From Zhihengliuella alba (GTDB taxonomy: Bacteria; Actinomycetota; Actinomycetes; Actinomycetales; Micrococcaceae), in NCBI RefSeq assembly GCF_039538765.1, contig NZ_BAABCJ010000001.1, positions 558,001-622,000 of the forward strand: a stretch of DNA of 64,000 nt. Direction: 5' to 3'. Positions 15,389 to 22,724 of the stretch are shown here, piece after piece (positions within the stretch are counted from its first letter, which is position 1; every line of letters begins with the position of its first letter). Under the pieces are notes generated by a model. That model made no database searches. It had not been told where the DNA came from and saw nothing but the letters and a program-made list of their open reading frames with translations. A program made the translations under genes and the position numbers.

Positions 15389-16879
15389 TCAGACGGGCTG
15401 CCCGGCGAGCTGGACCGCCTCCGCGGCCGAGGGCTGCTCGGCCACGGCCGGGAAGGCCTGCGGGTGCGTGCCGGCGAGCTCCTCGATTACCCGGATCACC
15501 TGGCACGAGTAGCCGAACTCGTTATCGTACCACACATAGACCACGGCATTCTTGCCGCTGGCGATGGTCGCCAGCCCGTCGACGATGCCGGCGCGGCGCG
15601 AGCCGATGAAGTCGGTCGAGACCACCTCCGGCGAGTCGATGTAGTCGATCTGCTTGTGCAGCGCGCTGTTGAGCGACATCTGCCGTAGGTAGGTGTTGAT
15701 GTCCTCCTTGGTGGCCTCGCGCTCCAGGTTGAGGTTGAGGATCGCCATGGAGACGTCCGGGGTGGGGACGCGGATGGCGTTGCCCGTGAGCTTGCCCTCG
15801 AACTCCGGGAGGGCCTTGGAGACGGCCTTCGCGGCACCGGTCTCCGTGATGACCATGTTCAGGGCCGCCGAGCGGCCGCGACGGTCGCCCTTGTGGAAGT
15901 TGTCGATGAGGTTTTGGTCGTTCGTGAACGAGTGGACCGTCTCGACGTGGCCATGGACGACGCCGAATTCGTCGTTCAGGGCCTTGAGGACCGGCGTGAT
16001 GGCATTCGTGGTGCACGAGGCGGCGGAGACGATCGTGTCGTCGGCCGCGATGTCGCCGTGGTTGATGCCGTGGACGATGTTCTTCACGTCGCCCTTGCCC
16101 GGCGCCGTCAGCAGGACGCGGCCGACGCCCTTGGCCTGCAGGTGCTGGGACAGGCCCTCGCGGTCGCGCCAGCGTCCGGTGTTATCCACGACGATCGCCT
16201 TGTCGATGCCGTACTGGGTGTAGTCGACCGTGGTCGGGTCGTTCGAGTACACGACCTGGATGAGCGTGCCGTTCGCGAGGATGGTGTTGTTCTCCTCGTC
16301 GACCGTGATCGAGCCGTCGAAGGGGCCGTGGACCGAGTCGCGGCGCAGCAGCGAGGCCCGCTTGACGAGGTCGGACTCGGAGCCCTTGCGGACCACGATC
16401 GCCCGCAGGCGGAGGCCGTAGCCGCCGCGCTCGATGAGGATGCGGGCCAGGAGCCGGCCGATGCGGCCGAAGCCGTAGAGGACGACGTCGGTCGGCTCGG
16501 CGTCCGTGGCTCCCGCGGCGCCGACCTTGTCGCCGAACTCCTCCTTGAGGAACTCCGAGAGGCCGCGGCCCCCGCCCGCGTCGCGGTACTTGCGCGCCAG
16601 GCGGGCGATATCGACGGCTGCGGCGCCCAGATTCAGGCCGTCCATGGCCTGCAGGATCGGGAATGTCTGGTCCAGCGGGAGCTCGGTGCCGTCGTTGTGA
16701 CGTGCGATGCGGTGGGCCTTGAGGATATCGACGGCCGACTTGTTGATCAGCTTGCGTCCGTAGATCGACGTCACCACGTTGTTACGGCGGTAGAGACGCC
16801 CGATCAGCGGGATCATGGCCTCGGCGAGTTCTTCGCGGCTGCTCCACTCGGCTAGCGCCGCGGTCGACTGCTGGGTCAC
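15389..16879 (-). CDS. gap: Glyceraldehyde-3-phosphate dehydrogenase, long N-extended type
   Basis: A 496-residue GAPDH, about 160 residues longer than the canonical enzyme. Residues 1-128 are an N-terminal helical extension (STAALAEWSSREELAEAMIP, LYRRNNVVTSIYGRKLINKS). The NAD-binding motif YGFGRIGR is at 135-142 and the catalytic Cys289 lies in SAASCTTN. This matches the GapB-type class (about 480 aa) of Corynebacterium and relatives, reported there to act mainly in gluconeogenesis; the direction here is inference. GTG 16879 is preceded by AAGGAAGGA. A TAGAAT box at 17005-17010 gives a leader of about 120 nt. Monocistronic, ending at a bidirectional hairpin. Confidence 0.93.
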   Translation of the reverse strand: MTQQSTAALAEWSSREELAEAMIPLIGRLYRRNNVVTSIYGRKLINKSAVDILKAHRIARHNDGTELPLDQTFPILQAMDGLNLGAAAVDIARLARKYRDAGGGRGLSEFLKEEFGDKVGAAGATDAEPTDVVLYGFGRIGRLLARILIERGGYGLRLRAIVVRKGSESDLVKRASLLRRDSVHGPFDGSITVDEENNTILANGTLIQVVYSNDPTTVDYTQYGIDKAIVVDNTGRWRDREGLSQHLQAKGVGRVLLTAPGKGDVKNIVHGINHGDIAADDTIVSAASCTTNAITPVLKALNDEFGVVHGHVETVHSFTNDQNLIDNFHKGDRRGRSAALNMVITETGAAKAVSKALPEFEGKLTGNAIRVPTPDVSMAILNLNLEREATKEDINTYLRQMSLNSALHKQIDYIDSPEVVSTDFIGSRRAGIVDGLATIASGKNAVVYVWYDNEFGYSCQVIRVIEELAGTHPQAFPAVAEQPSAAEAVQLAGQPV

Positions 16880-17004
16880 TGAAAGTCCTTCCTTGACCGG
16901 CCCACGGGATCCCTCTTGGCCGGTCGGCACCGTGAAAGCACCATTGCAGATACGGTTCCGGGGGTGAGGATCCTCCCCCGCGAGGCCTCGTTGCCTCTGC
17001 CTCC

Positions 17005-17033
17005 ATTCTAGAGACCACCGACGAGCCGGCGAA
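17005..17033 (-). promoter_or_regulatory. Candidate promoter for gap
   Basis: On the minus strand, TTCGCC (17033-17028) and TAGAAT (17010-17005) are 17 bp apart, about 125 nt upstream of the gap GTG. Confidence 0.45.
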
Positions 17034-17084
17034 TCCCGCGGGCGTGAGGCTGATCACACCGCACCCCGGGTGGCACCAGGGGCG

Positions 17085-17090
17085 TAGACT
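17085..17090 (+). promoter_or_regulatory. -10 box for rnpB
   Basis: TAGACT lies 8-9 nt before the first base of the RNase P RNA P1 helix, the expected place for its -10 element. Confidence 0.5.
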
Positions 17091-17096
17091 GGACCG

Positions 17097-17468
17097 CTGG
17101 ACGGGATGACCGGACGATCGCGTGCTCCGGCACGAGGAACGTCCGGGCTCCACAGGACAGGGTGGTGGGTAACGCCCACTCGGGGTGACCCGCAGGCCAG
17201 TGCCACAGAGAACAGACCGCCCGCCGTTCGCGGCGGGTAAGGGTGAAACGGTGGTGTAAGAGACCACCAGCGGCCCGGGCGACCGGGCCGGCTCGGTAAA
17301 CCCCACCCGGAGCAAGGCCAGACAGGCTGCGCATGAGGCTGTCCGCCCAGCAGCCGGGTAGGCCGCTCGAGCGCATCGGCAACGGTGCGCCTAGATGGAT
17401 GATCGTCACCTGCCAGTCGGGCAACCGCGGCAGGCACAGAACCCGGCGTACAGGTCATCCCGTCCACC
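17097..17468 (+). ncRNA. rnpB: RNase P RNA (class A)
   Basis: The ends form a perfect 13-bp P1 helix, 17099-17111 with 17453-17465. The conserved CRI segment GAGGAACGTCCGGGCTCCAC is at 17132-17151, followed by ACAGGACAGGGTGGTGGGTAACGCC-type sequence and the GGGTAAGGGTGAAACGGTGGTGTAAGAGACCACC block of class A actinobacterial RNAs. The 3' side has AACCCGGCGTACAGGTCATCCC. It is the catalytic RNA that trims tRNA 5' leaders. The exact ends are inferred from P1 and the upstream -10 box. Confidence 0.95.
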
Positions 17469-17514
17469 TCCCCCACCGCGCGTCTCGGCTTGGCCCGCTC
17501 CCCCGCGGAGGCTC

Positions 17515-17520
17515 TACGAT
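17515..17520 (+). promoter_or_regulatory. -10 box placed for a leaderless yaaA transcript
   Basis: TACGAT ends exactly 6 nt before the GTG at 17527. TTGGCC at 17490-17495 could act as a -35 box, with a long 19-bp spacer. Confidence 0.5.
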
Positions 17521-17526
17521 GCTCCG

Positions 17527-18324
17527 GTGCTCATTCTTCTCCCGCCGTCCGAGGGCAAGCGCGCCGCCCTGACCGACCGTGGCTTCGATCCCGCGTCCCT
17601 CTCGTTCCCCGCCCTGGCCGACGACCGGCGCCGCGTCCTCGACGCCCTCGTCGAGGCCTCGCATCGCGAGGACGCCCACGAGGTGCTCGGCGTCGGCGCG
17701 TCCCTGGCCGAGGAGATCGAGCGGAACCGCCGGCTGCACCACGAGCCGGCCGGCCCCGCCCACGCCGTCTACACGGGCGTGCTCTACGAGGCCCTCGGCT
17801 ACCCGACGCTGGCGCCGCCCGAGCAGGACGCCGCGGACCGGTCCATCGTCGTCGTCAGCGCTCTCTGGGGCGCCGTCGGATTCGCTGACCCGATCCCGGC
17901 CTACCGGCTGTCCATGTCCGTGAAACTCCCGGAGCTCGGCAAGCTCGCCGCCTGGTGGAAGCCCCGCCTCACCGCCGCGCTGGCAGCCCGGACCGAGAAC
18001 GAGCTGGTCGTCGACTGCCGGTCCAGCACCTATGCCGCGGCCTGGGCACCGCCGGCCACCCAGACGGTAGCGGTCTCGGTGGTCCAGATCCGTGCCGGGG
18101 CCCGGAAGGTCGTCTCCCACTTCGCCAAGCACACCCGGGGCGAGCTGTCCCGGCACCTCCTGACGCGGGCCGGGGCGACGCCGACGACCCCCGAGGAGCT
18201 GCTGGCCGCCGCCGGCGAGAAGTGGGAGGCTGAGCTCACGCCCGCCACCGCCCGGAAGCCGCACCAGCTGGTGATCGTCCTCCCAGAGGACCACTCGTTC
18301 GCCACCGGCGCCGCAGCCGGGTAG
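17527..18324 (+). CDS. yaaA: Peroxide stress protein YaaA
   Basis: A 265-residue DUF328/UPF0246 protein. The start VLILLPPSEGKR is the family hallmark; later blocks are YTGVLYEALGY, SALWGAVGFADPIPAYRLSM, LVVDCRSSTYAAAW and VSHFAKHTRGELSRHLL. E. coli YaaA lowers free iron and protects DNA and protein from peroxide, and it binds DNA. The frame is open upstream into rnpB, but GTG 17527 begins the conserved sequence and has a -10 box 6 nt before it, so it is probably leaderless. It stands between rnpB and a serine hydrolase gene. Confidence 0.92.
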   Translation: MLILLPPSEGKRAALTDRGFDPASLSFPALADDRRRVLDALVEASHREDAHEVLGVGASLAEEIERNRRLHHEPAGPAHAVYTGVLYEALGYPTLAPPEQDAADRSIVVVSALWGAVGFADPIPAYRLSMSVKLPELGKLAAWWKPRLTAALAARTENELVVDCRSSTYAAAWAPPATQTVAVSVVQIRAGARKVVSHFAKHTRGELSRHLLTRAGATPTTPEELLAAAGEKWEAELTPATARKPHQLVIVLPEDHSFATGAAAG

Positions 18325-18401
18325 CCGGCCCGGCCGCAGCACCGCGCACCAGCACAGGCCCCGCGTACCGGGCCCACCGCACAGCCGACCCGAGGAGACC
18401 C

Positions 18402-19232
18402 ATGACCGAGCCGCTGACCGCCGCCGCGTCCGCCGTCGCATCCTGGCCCGTGGAGCACGCCTCCGCCATCGTCGTCGCGTCCGACGACGTCCTCGCCCGG
18501 GCTGGGGACGCCGACCGCGAGTTCCGGCTCGCGTCCGTGACGAAGCCGCTGGCCGCCTACGCGGTGCTGATCGCCGTCGAGGAGGGGGCGCTGGAACTCG
18601 ACCAGCCCGCCGGCCCCGAGGGCGCGACCGTCCGCGACCTGCTGGCGCACACGGCCGGCTACGACTTCTCCGAGCGCACGGTGCGGGCCGCCCCGCGGAC
18701 GCGTCGGATCTACTCCAATGCGGGTTTCGAGGTCCTCGGCGAAACGCTCGAGGCCGCCACGGAGATGCCGTTCGCGGAGTATCTGCACGAGGCAGTGCTC
18801 GACCCGCTCGGCATGACCAGGACCCGGCTCGAGGGCTCCCCGGCCGCCGGCGGCGTCTCGACGACCGAGGACCTCGCCCGTTTCGCGGCGGAGCTGCTGG
18901 ACCCGCGGCTGCTGGCCGAGCAGACGCACCGGGACGCGACCACCGTCCAGTTCCCGGGTCTGGCCGGTGTCCTGCCGGGCTACGGCCGCCAGGCGGACAA
19001 CGCGTGGGGCCTCGGCCTGGAGATCAAGGCGGAGAAGGACCCCCACTGGACCGGGTCCCGGAACTCGGCCCGCACCTTCGGGCACTTCGGCCAGTCCGGG
19101 ACCTTCCTGTGGGTGGACCCCGCCGTCGGTGTCGCGTGCGCGGCGCTCGCCGACCGCGACTTCGGCCCGTGGGCGGTCGAGGCCTGGCCCGGCTACTCCG
19201 ACGGCGTGCTGGCCGCACTCGCGAGCCGCTGA
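18402..19232 (+). CDS. Serine hydrolase of the beta-lactamase/penicillin-binding family
   Basis: A 276-residue class C beta-lactamase-like (PF00144) protein. The catalytic SxxK is SVTK with Ser45 and Lys48. The second motif is YSN at 104-106, and the third is HFGQSGT near 227-233 in place of the usual KTG/HTG. No signal peptide is seen, so it appears cytosolic, unlike secreted beta-lactamases. Members include esterases and D-aminopeptidases; the substrate cannot be told. GAGGAG lies 5 nt before ATG 18402. It is 77 bp after yaaA on the same strand. Confidence 0.88.
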   Translation: MTEPLTAAASAVASWPVEHASAIVVASDDVLARAGDADREFRLASVTKPLAAYAVLIAVEEGALELDQPAGPEGATVRDLLAHTAGYDFSERTVRAAPRTRRIYSNAGFEVLGETLEAATEMPFAEYLHEAVLDPLGMTRTRLEGSPAAGGVSTTEDLARFAAELLDPRLLAEQTHRDATTVQFPGLAGVLPGYGRQADNAWGLGLEIKAEKDPHWTGSRNSARTFGHFGQSGTFLWVDPAVGVACAALADRDFGPWAVEAWPGYSDGVLAALASR

Positions 19233-19310
19233 AGCCGCCGGGGCCAGTGAACCGGGCCCGTTGATATGGTTGGTTCGATCGATCGACCTACCCGAGGGAA
19301 TACGAAGCAC

Positions 19311-20456
19311 ATGCGCCCTGTCATCATGCCGATCTACGGCACCCGCCCGGAAGCCATCAAGATGGCCCCGATCGTCAAGGCCCTCGAGGAGTCCGAGCTC
19401 TTCGACTCCACGGTGGTCGTCACCGGGCAGCACCGGGAGATGCTCGACCAGGTCAACGAGCTCTTCGGCATCGAGCCGGACGTGGACCTGAAGATCATGC
19501 GCCCGAACCAGAGCCTCAGCGGCATCATGACGCGCACCATCGACGGACTGGACGAGCTGTTCAAGCAGGAGAAGCCGGCCGCAGTCATCGTGCAGGGCGA
19601 CACGACCACGTCCACCGCCGGCGCGATCGCGGCCTTCTATCACGGCATCCCCGTCGTGCACGCCGAGGCCGGCCTGCGCAGCTTCGACATCTTCTCCCCC
19701 TTCCCGGAGGAGGCCAACCGCAAGATGACCTCCCAGGTGACGAGCCTGCACCTGGCGCCGACCTCCGTGAGCAAGAAGAACCTGCTCACCGAGAACATCG
19801 CGGAGAAGGACATCGTCGTGACCGGCAACTCCGTGATCGACGCCCTCCTGACCACCGTCGAGAAGGAGGTGCCCTTCTCCGACCCGCAGCTGGAGGAGCT
19901 GGCAGCCTCCGGGCGCCGTGTCCTGCTGGTCACCACCCACCGCCGCGAGAACCAGGGCGGCGCCATGGAGGGAGTCGGCCGGGCGCTCAAGCGCATCGCC
20001 GAGGCCGAGCCGGAGATGACGATCGTGCTTCCGGCGCACAAGAACCCGGTGGTCCGCGAGGCCGTCCTGCCCTCCCTCGAGGGGCTGGACAACGTCGTCG
20101 TGACCGAGCCGCTCGCCTACGGCGAGTTCACCCGCATGCTCTCCCTGGCCCACGTGGTCCTGACCGACTCCGGCGGCGTCCAGGAGGAAGCGCCCAGCCT
20201 CGGCAAGCCGGTCCTCGTGATGCGCGAGAACACCGAGCGCCCCGAAGCCGTCAGCGCCGGCACAGTGGTGCTCATCGGCACGGACGAGAACCGGATCGTG
20301 GACGAGGTCCACCGCCTGCTCCACGACGAGGGGCACTACTCCTCGATGGCCAACGCCGTGAACCCGTACGGCGACGGCCGCGCGGCGGAGCGCACGGTCG
20401 CTGCCATCGCGGAGCTCCTCGGCTGCGGGCAGCGCGTCGACGAGTTCAACCAGTAG
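19311..20456 (+). CDS. wecB: UDP-N-acetylglucosamine 2-epimerase (non-hydrolysing)
   Basis: A 381-residue GT-B-fold enzyme interconverting UDP-GlcNAc and UDP-ManNAc. Hallmarks: PIYGTRPEAIKMAP at 7-20, VQGDTTTSTAG with Asp97, HAEAGLRSFD with Glu119, PFPEEANRK with Glu133, TTHRRENQGG with His210, and DSGGVQEEAPSLGKPVLVMR near the C-terminus. These correspond to the E. coli residues Asp95, Glu117, Glu131 and His213. ATG 19311 is chosen over the earlier frame start at 19266 because it begins the conserved strand and has GAGGGA about 11 nt upstream. The product feeds ManNAc-containing wall polymers. The next gene, mshA, also consumes UDP-GlcNAc. Confidence 0.95.
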   Translation: MRPVIMPIYGTRPEAIKMAPIVKALEESELFDSTVVVTGQHREMLDQVNELFGIEPDVDLKIMRPNQSLSGIMTRTIDGLDELFKQEKPAAVIVQGDTTTSTAGAIAAFYHGIPVVHAEAGLRSFDIFSPFPEEANRKMTSQVTSLHLAPTSVSKKNLLTENIAEKDIVVTGNSVIDALLTTVEKEVPFSDPQLEELAASGRRVLLVTTHRRENQGGAMEGVGRALKRIAEAEPEMTIVLPAHKNPVVREAVLPSLEGLDNVVVTEPLAYGEFTRMLSLAHVVLTDSGGVQEEAPSLGKPVLVMRENTERPEAVSAGTVVLIGTDENRIVDEVHRLLHDEGHYSSMANAVNPYGDGRAAERTVAAIAELLGCGQRVDEFNQ

Positions 20457-20466
20457 GACCATCTAC

Positions 20467-20515
20467 AAGGCAGGTCTTTTGTACTTGACGGCACAAAAGG
20501 TCTGCCTTGTACTAT
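20467..20515 (+). promoter_or_regulatory. mshA promoter inside a 16-bp inverted repeat (candidate operator)
   Basis: AAGGCAGGTCTTTTGT (20467-20482) and ACAAAAGGTCTGCCTT (20493-20508) form an inverted repeat with 14 of 16 positions complementary and a 10-nt centre. The centre holds -35-like TTGACG (20485-20490). The -10 choices TGTACT (17-bp spacer) or TACTAT (19-bp spacer) begin at the right edge. AT-rich arms in 70% GC DNA, and the lack of a T run, favour a protein-binding site over a wecB terminator. Confidence 0.6.
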
Positions 20516-20537
20516 TCCGGAGAACCGAGGCCCGCAC

Positions 20538-21797
20538 GTGAACTCCGCAACCGATGCCGGTCCGGTGGTCCGCCGCATTGCGATGCTCTCGCTCCACACG
20601 TCGCCGCTGGACCAGCCCGGCTCCGGGGACGCCGGCGGCATGAATGTGTACATCGCCCAGCTCTCCGAGCACCTCGGCCGCCTCGGAGTCGAGGTGGACG
20701 TCTTCACACGAGTGCCGGCCGCGGCCACGGGTGCGTCCACGGTGACCACGGCTCGCACCGCCCCCGGCGTGGCCGTCCATCACGTCCCGGTCGGCCCGGA
20801 CACGCTGACGAAGACCTCCCTGGCCGGGCATGCCGGCGAGGTCGGGGACCTGATCGCGTCCTGGTACAGGACCGCTGGATTCGCGCCCGACGTCGTGCAC
20901 AGCCACTACTGGGTGTCCGGCCTGGCCGGTATGGAGCTGGCGGATGGCTGGGGCGTACCCCTCGTGCACACGATGCACACGATGGCGCGCGTCAAGCTGC
21001 GGGACGACGCGACAGCGGTCGAGCCGGCCCGCCGACTGGCGGCGGAGGACGAACTGGCGGCCTCGGCGTCGTCGCTGACAGCCAACACGCCCAGCGAGGT
21101 CGATGACCTGGTCTCGCTCTACGGGGCCGACCCGGCACGCGTCGTCCTCGTCCCGCCCGGGGTCGACCACGACGTCTTCACCCCGCACGGCCCCGCCAGC
21201 TGGCTCGCGCACGGCCTGTGCGGCTCGAGCGCCCTCCGGGTGGTCTTCGCCGGGCGGATCCAGCGCCTCAAGGGCCCGCACCTGCTGCTGGAGGCCCTGC
21301 AGCAGGCCGTGGAGCTGGACCCAGCCGTGCGGTTCGACGTCGCGCTGATCGGCCACCAGTCGGGTCCGGACCACCTCGACCTCGCCGAGTTGCTCCCCGA
21401 GGAGTCCGCCCGGCTCCGGGTCAGGCTCGTGCCTCCCCGGCGGCCGGAGGAGCTGGCGCAGTGGTTCCGGGCCGCCGACGTGGCGGCGGTCCCCTCCTAC
21501 AGCGAATCCTTCGGGCTCGTGGCGGCCGAGGCCCAGGCGTGCGGCACCCCGGTACTGGCCAACGCGGTGGGGGGACTGCGCCACACGGTGGCCGACGGTC
21601 GGACGGGATGGCTGATCTCCGGCCAGCGGCCGGAGGACTGGGCCTCCGCGCTCGTGGAGCTGGCCCGGGACCGCGGAACCCTGGCGCCGATGGGCCGGTC
21701 CGCCGTCGCCCAGGCCGCCTCCTTCACCTGGGAGACGGCCGCGACCACCACGCTCGAGGCGTACTCCCGCGTCAGCGCGGCACGACCGACCCGGTGA
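20538..21797 (+). CDS. mshA: D-inositol-3-phosphate glycosyltransferase (mycothiol biosynthesis)
   Basis: A 419-residue GT4 enzyme that joins GlcNAc from UDP-GlcNAc to 1L-myo-inositol-1-phosphate, the first committed step to mycothiol. The N-terminal motif SLHTSPLDQPGSGDAGGMNV is diagnostic of MshA. HSHYWVSGLAG and HTMHTMARVKL follow, and the donor-binding half has FAGRIQRLKGPHLLLEAL and PSYSESFGLVAAEAQACGTPV with the EX7E pattern. GTG at 20538 follows the inverted-repeat promoter. Its 3' end overlaps the convergent MaoC gene by 26 bp. Mycothiol is the main thiol of actinobacteria, which fits the OsmC-type protein elsewhere in the window. Confidence 0.96.
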   Translation: MNSATDAGPVVRRIAMLSLHTSPLDQPGSGDAGGMNVYIAQLSEHLGRLGVEVDVFTRVPAAATGASTVTTARTAPGVAVHHVPVGPDTLTKTSLAGHAGEVGDLIASWYRTAGFAPDVVHSHYWVSGLAGMELADGWGVPLVHTMHTMARVKLRDDATAVEPARRLAAEDELAASASSLTANTPSEVDDLVSLYGADPARVVLVPPGVDHDVFTPHGPASWLAHGLCGSSALRVVFAGRIQRLKGPHLLLEALQQAVELDPAVRFDVALIGHQSGPDHLDLAELLPEESARLRVRLVPPRRPEELAQWFRAADVAAVPSYSESFGLVAAEAQACGTPVLANAVGGLRHTVADGRTGWLISGQRPEDWASALVELARDRGTLAPMGRSAVAQAASFTWETAATTTLEAYSRVSAARPTR

Positions 21798-22719
21798 AGT
21801 ACGGCCGGGAGGCACCGCGCTTGAATCCCGTGAATCCGAGGGCGCCCGGTCCCTCCTCCCTCGCCTCGGCGACGGCGAACTGCACCGTCGCCGGCAGGAA
21901 GACGGGGGCGTCGAACTCGATCGACCACGTGTAGCCGTGTTCCACCGGGGCGGTCGTGGCCAGGGCCCGGCCGGCCGAGTACATGCCGTGGGCCAGGTGC
22001 CGCTTCATGCCGAGAGCCTTGGCTGTGAGACTGCTCAGATGGATCGGGTTCCAGTCGCCGAGGACCTCCGCGAACCTCCGGCCGGTGTCCGTGGGCAGCC
22101 GCCACTGGCCCGTGCGCGTCGGTGCCTCGAACTCCGCCCGGGCCTGCCGCTCGGGCCGCACTGCGCCCGGGGCGTCGACGCCCTTGGCGAGATAGGTGGA
22201 GACGCCCCTCCAGACGACGTCGGCCCCCGCGCCACCGTCCGCGCCGGACGCGTCCGCGTGCGGCCCCGGCGCACTGACCTCCGCGACGACGTCCACCTGC
22301 GTCCCCGCGAAATGCGGACGCAGGTTCTCCGCCCAGGCCGTGACGGTCAACGCCTCGTCGACGCCGATCTGCCGGCGGTGCTCCCCGCGGTTGCGCAGGT
22401 GCACCATGCCGAGCAGCGGCAGCGGGAAGTCGTCGGACACCAGCAGCCCCATCGCCACGGGGAACGCGAGCCCGTGCACGAAGACCGAGGGCAGCGTCTC
22501 CCGCAGCGTGTCGCCCATGAGCCGCTGGTAGCGAGCCAGCCCGGAGCGGTCGGCCCGGACCTCCGGGACCCGGTGGGCCACGTGGGGCAGTTCGAGACGG
22601 CCGGCGGGGCGTGCCCGTCCACCGGGCAGCGCCGCCGCGGCTGCCGTGCGGAGGGCGGCGGCATAGCTGCGTCCGAGCGACGGCGCCTCGTCGAGGACGG
22701 TGATCCGGCGTTCCTCCAT
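21772..22719 (-). CDS. MaoC-family (R)-enoyl-CoA hydratase, HtdX-like
   Basis: A 315-residue double-hotdog protein. The C-terminal half holds the hydratase-2 motif GDWNPIHLSSLTAKALGMKR with catalytic Asp and His, followed by HLAHGMYSAGRAL. The N-terminal half is a degenerate hotdog. Such proteins hydrate trans-2-enoyl-CoA to (R)-3-hydroxyacyl-CoA. The order maoC-fabG4-thiolase matches the Mycobacterium tuberculosis htdX-fabG4-fadA2 neighbourhood. ATG 22719 begins 6 bp downstream of the fabG4 stop (TGA at 22727-22725); GTG 22728 is an alternative that would overlap it. Last gene of the operon; it overlaps the mshA 3' end by 26 bp. Confidence 0.88.
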   Translation of the reverse strand: MEERRITVLDEAPSLGRSYAAALRTAAAAALPGGRARPAGRLELPHVAHRVPEVRADRSGLARYQRLMGDTLRETLPSVFVHGLAFPVAMGLLVSDDFPLPLLGMVHLRNRGEHRRQIGVDEALTVTAWAENLRPHFAGTQVDVVAEVSAPGPHADASGADGGAGADVVWRGVSTYLAKGVDAPGAVRPERQARAEFEAPTRTGQWRLPTDTGRRFAEVLGDWNPIHLSSLTAKALGMKRHLAHGMYSAGRALATTAPVEHGYTWSIEFDAPVFLPATVQFAVAEAREEGPGALGFTGFKRGASRPYFTGSVVPR

Positions 22720-22724
22720 GCCGC

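Noticed and set aside
20467..20508. The inverted repeat before mshA as the terminator of wecB
   Set aside because: The arms are AT-rich with mismatches and are followed by GTACTAT, not a T run, and the repeat contains the -35 box of mshA. An operator is the better reading, though a dual role is not excluded.
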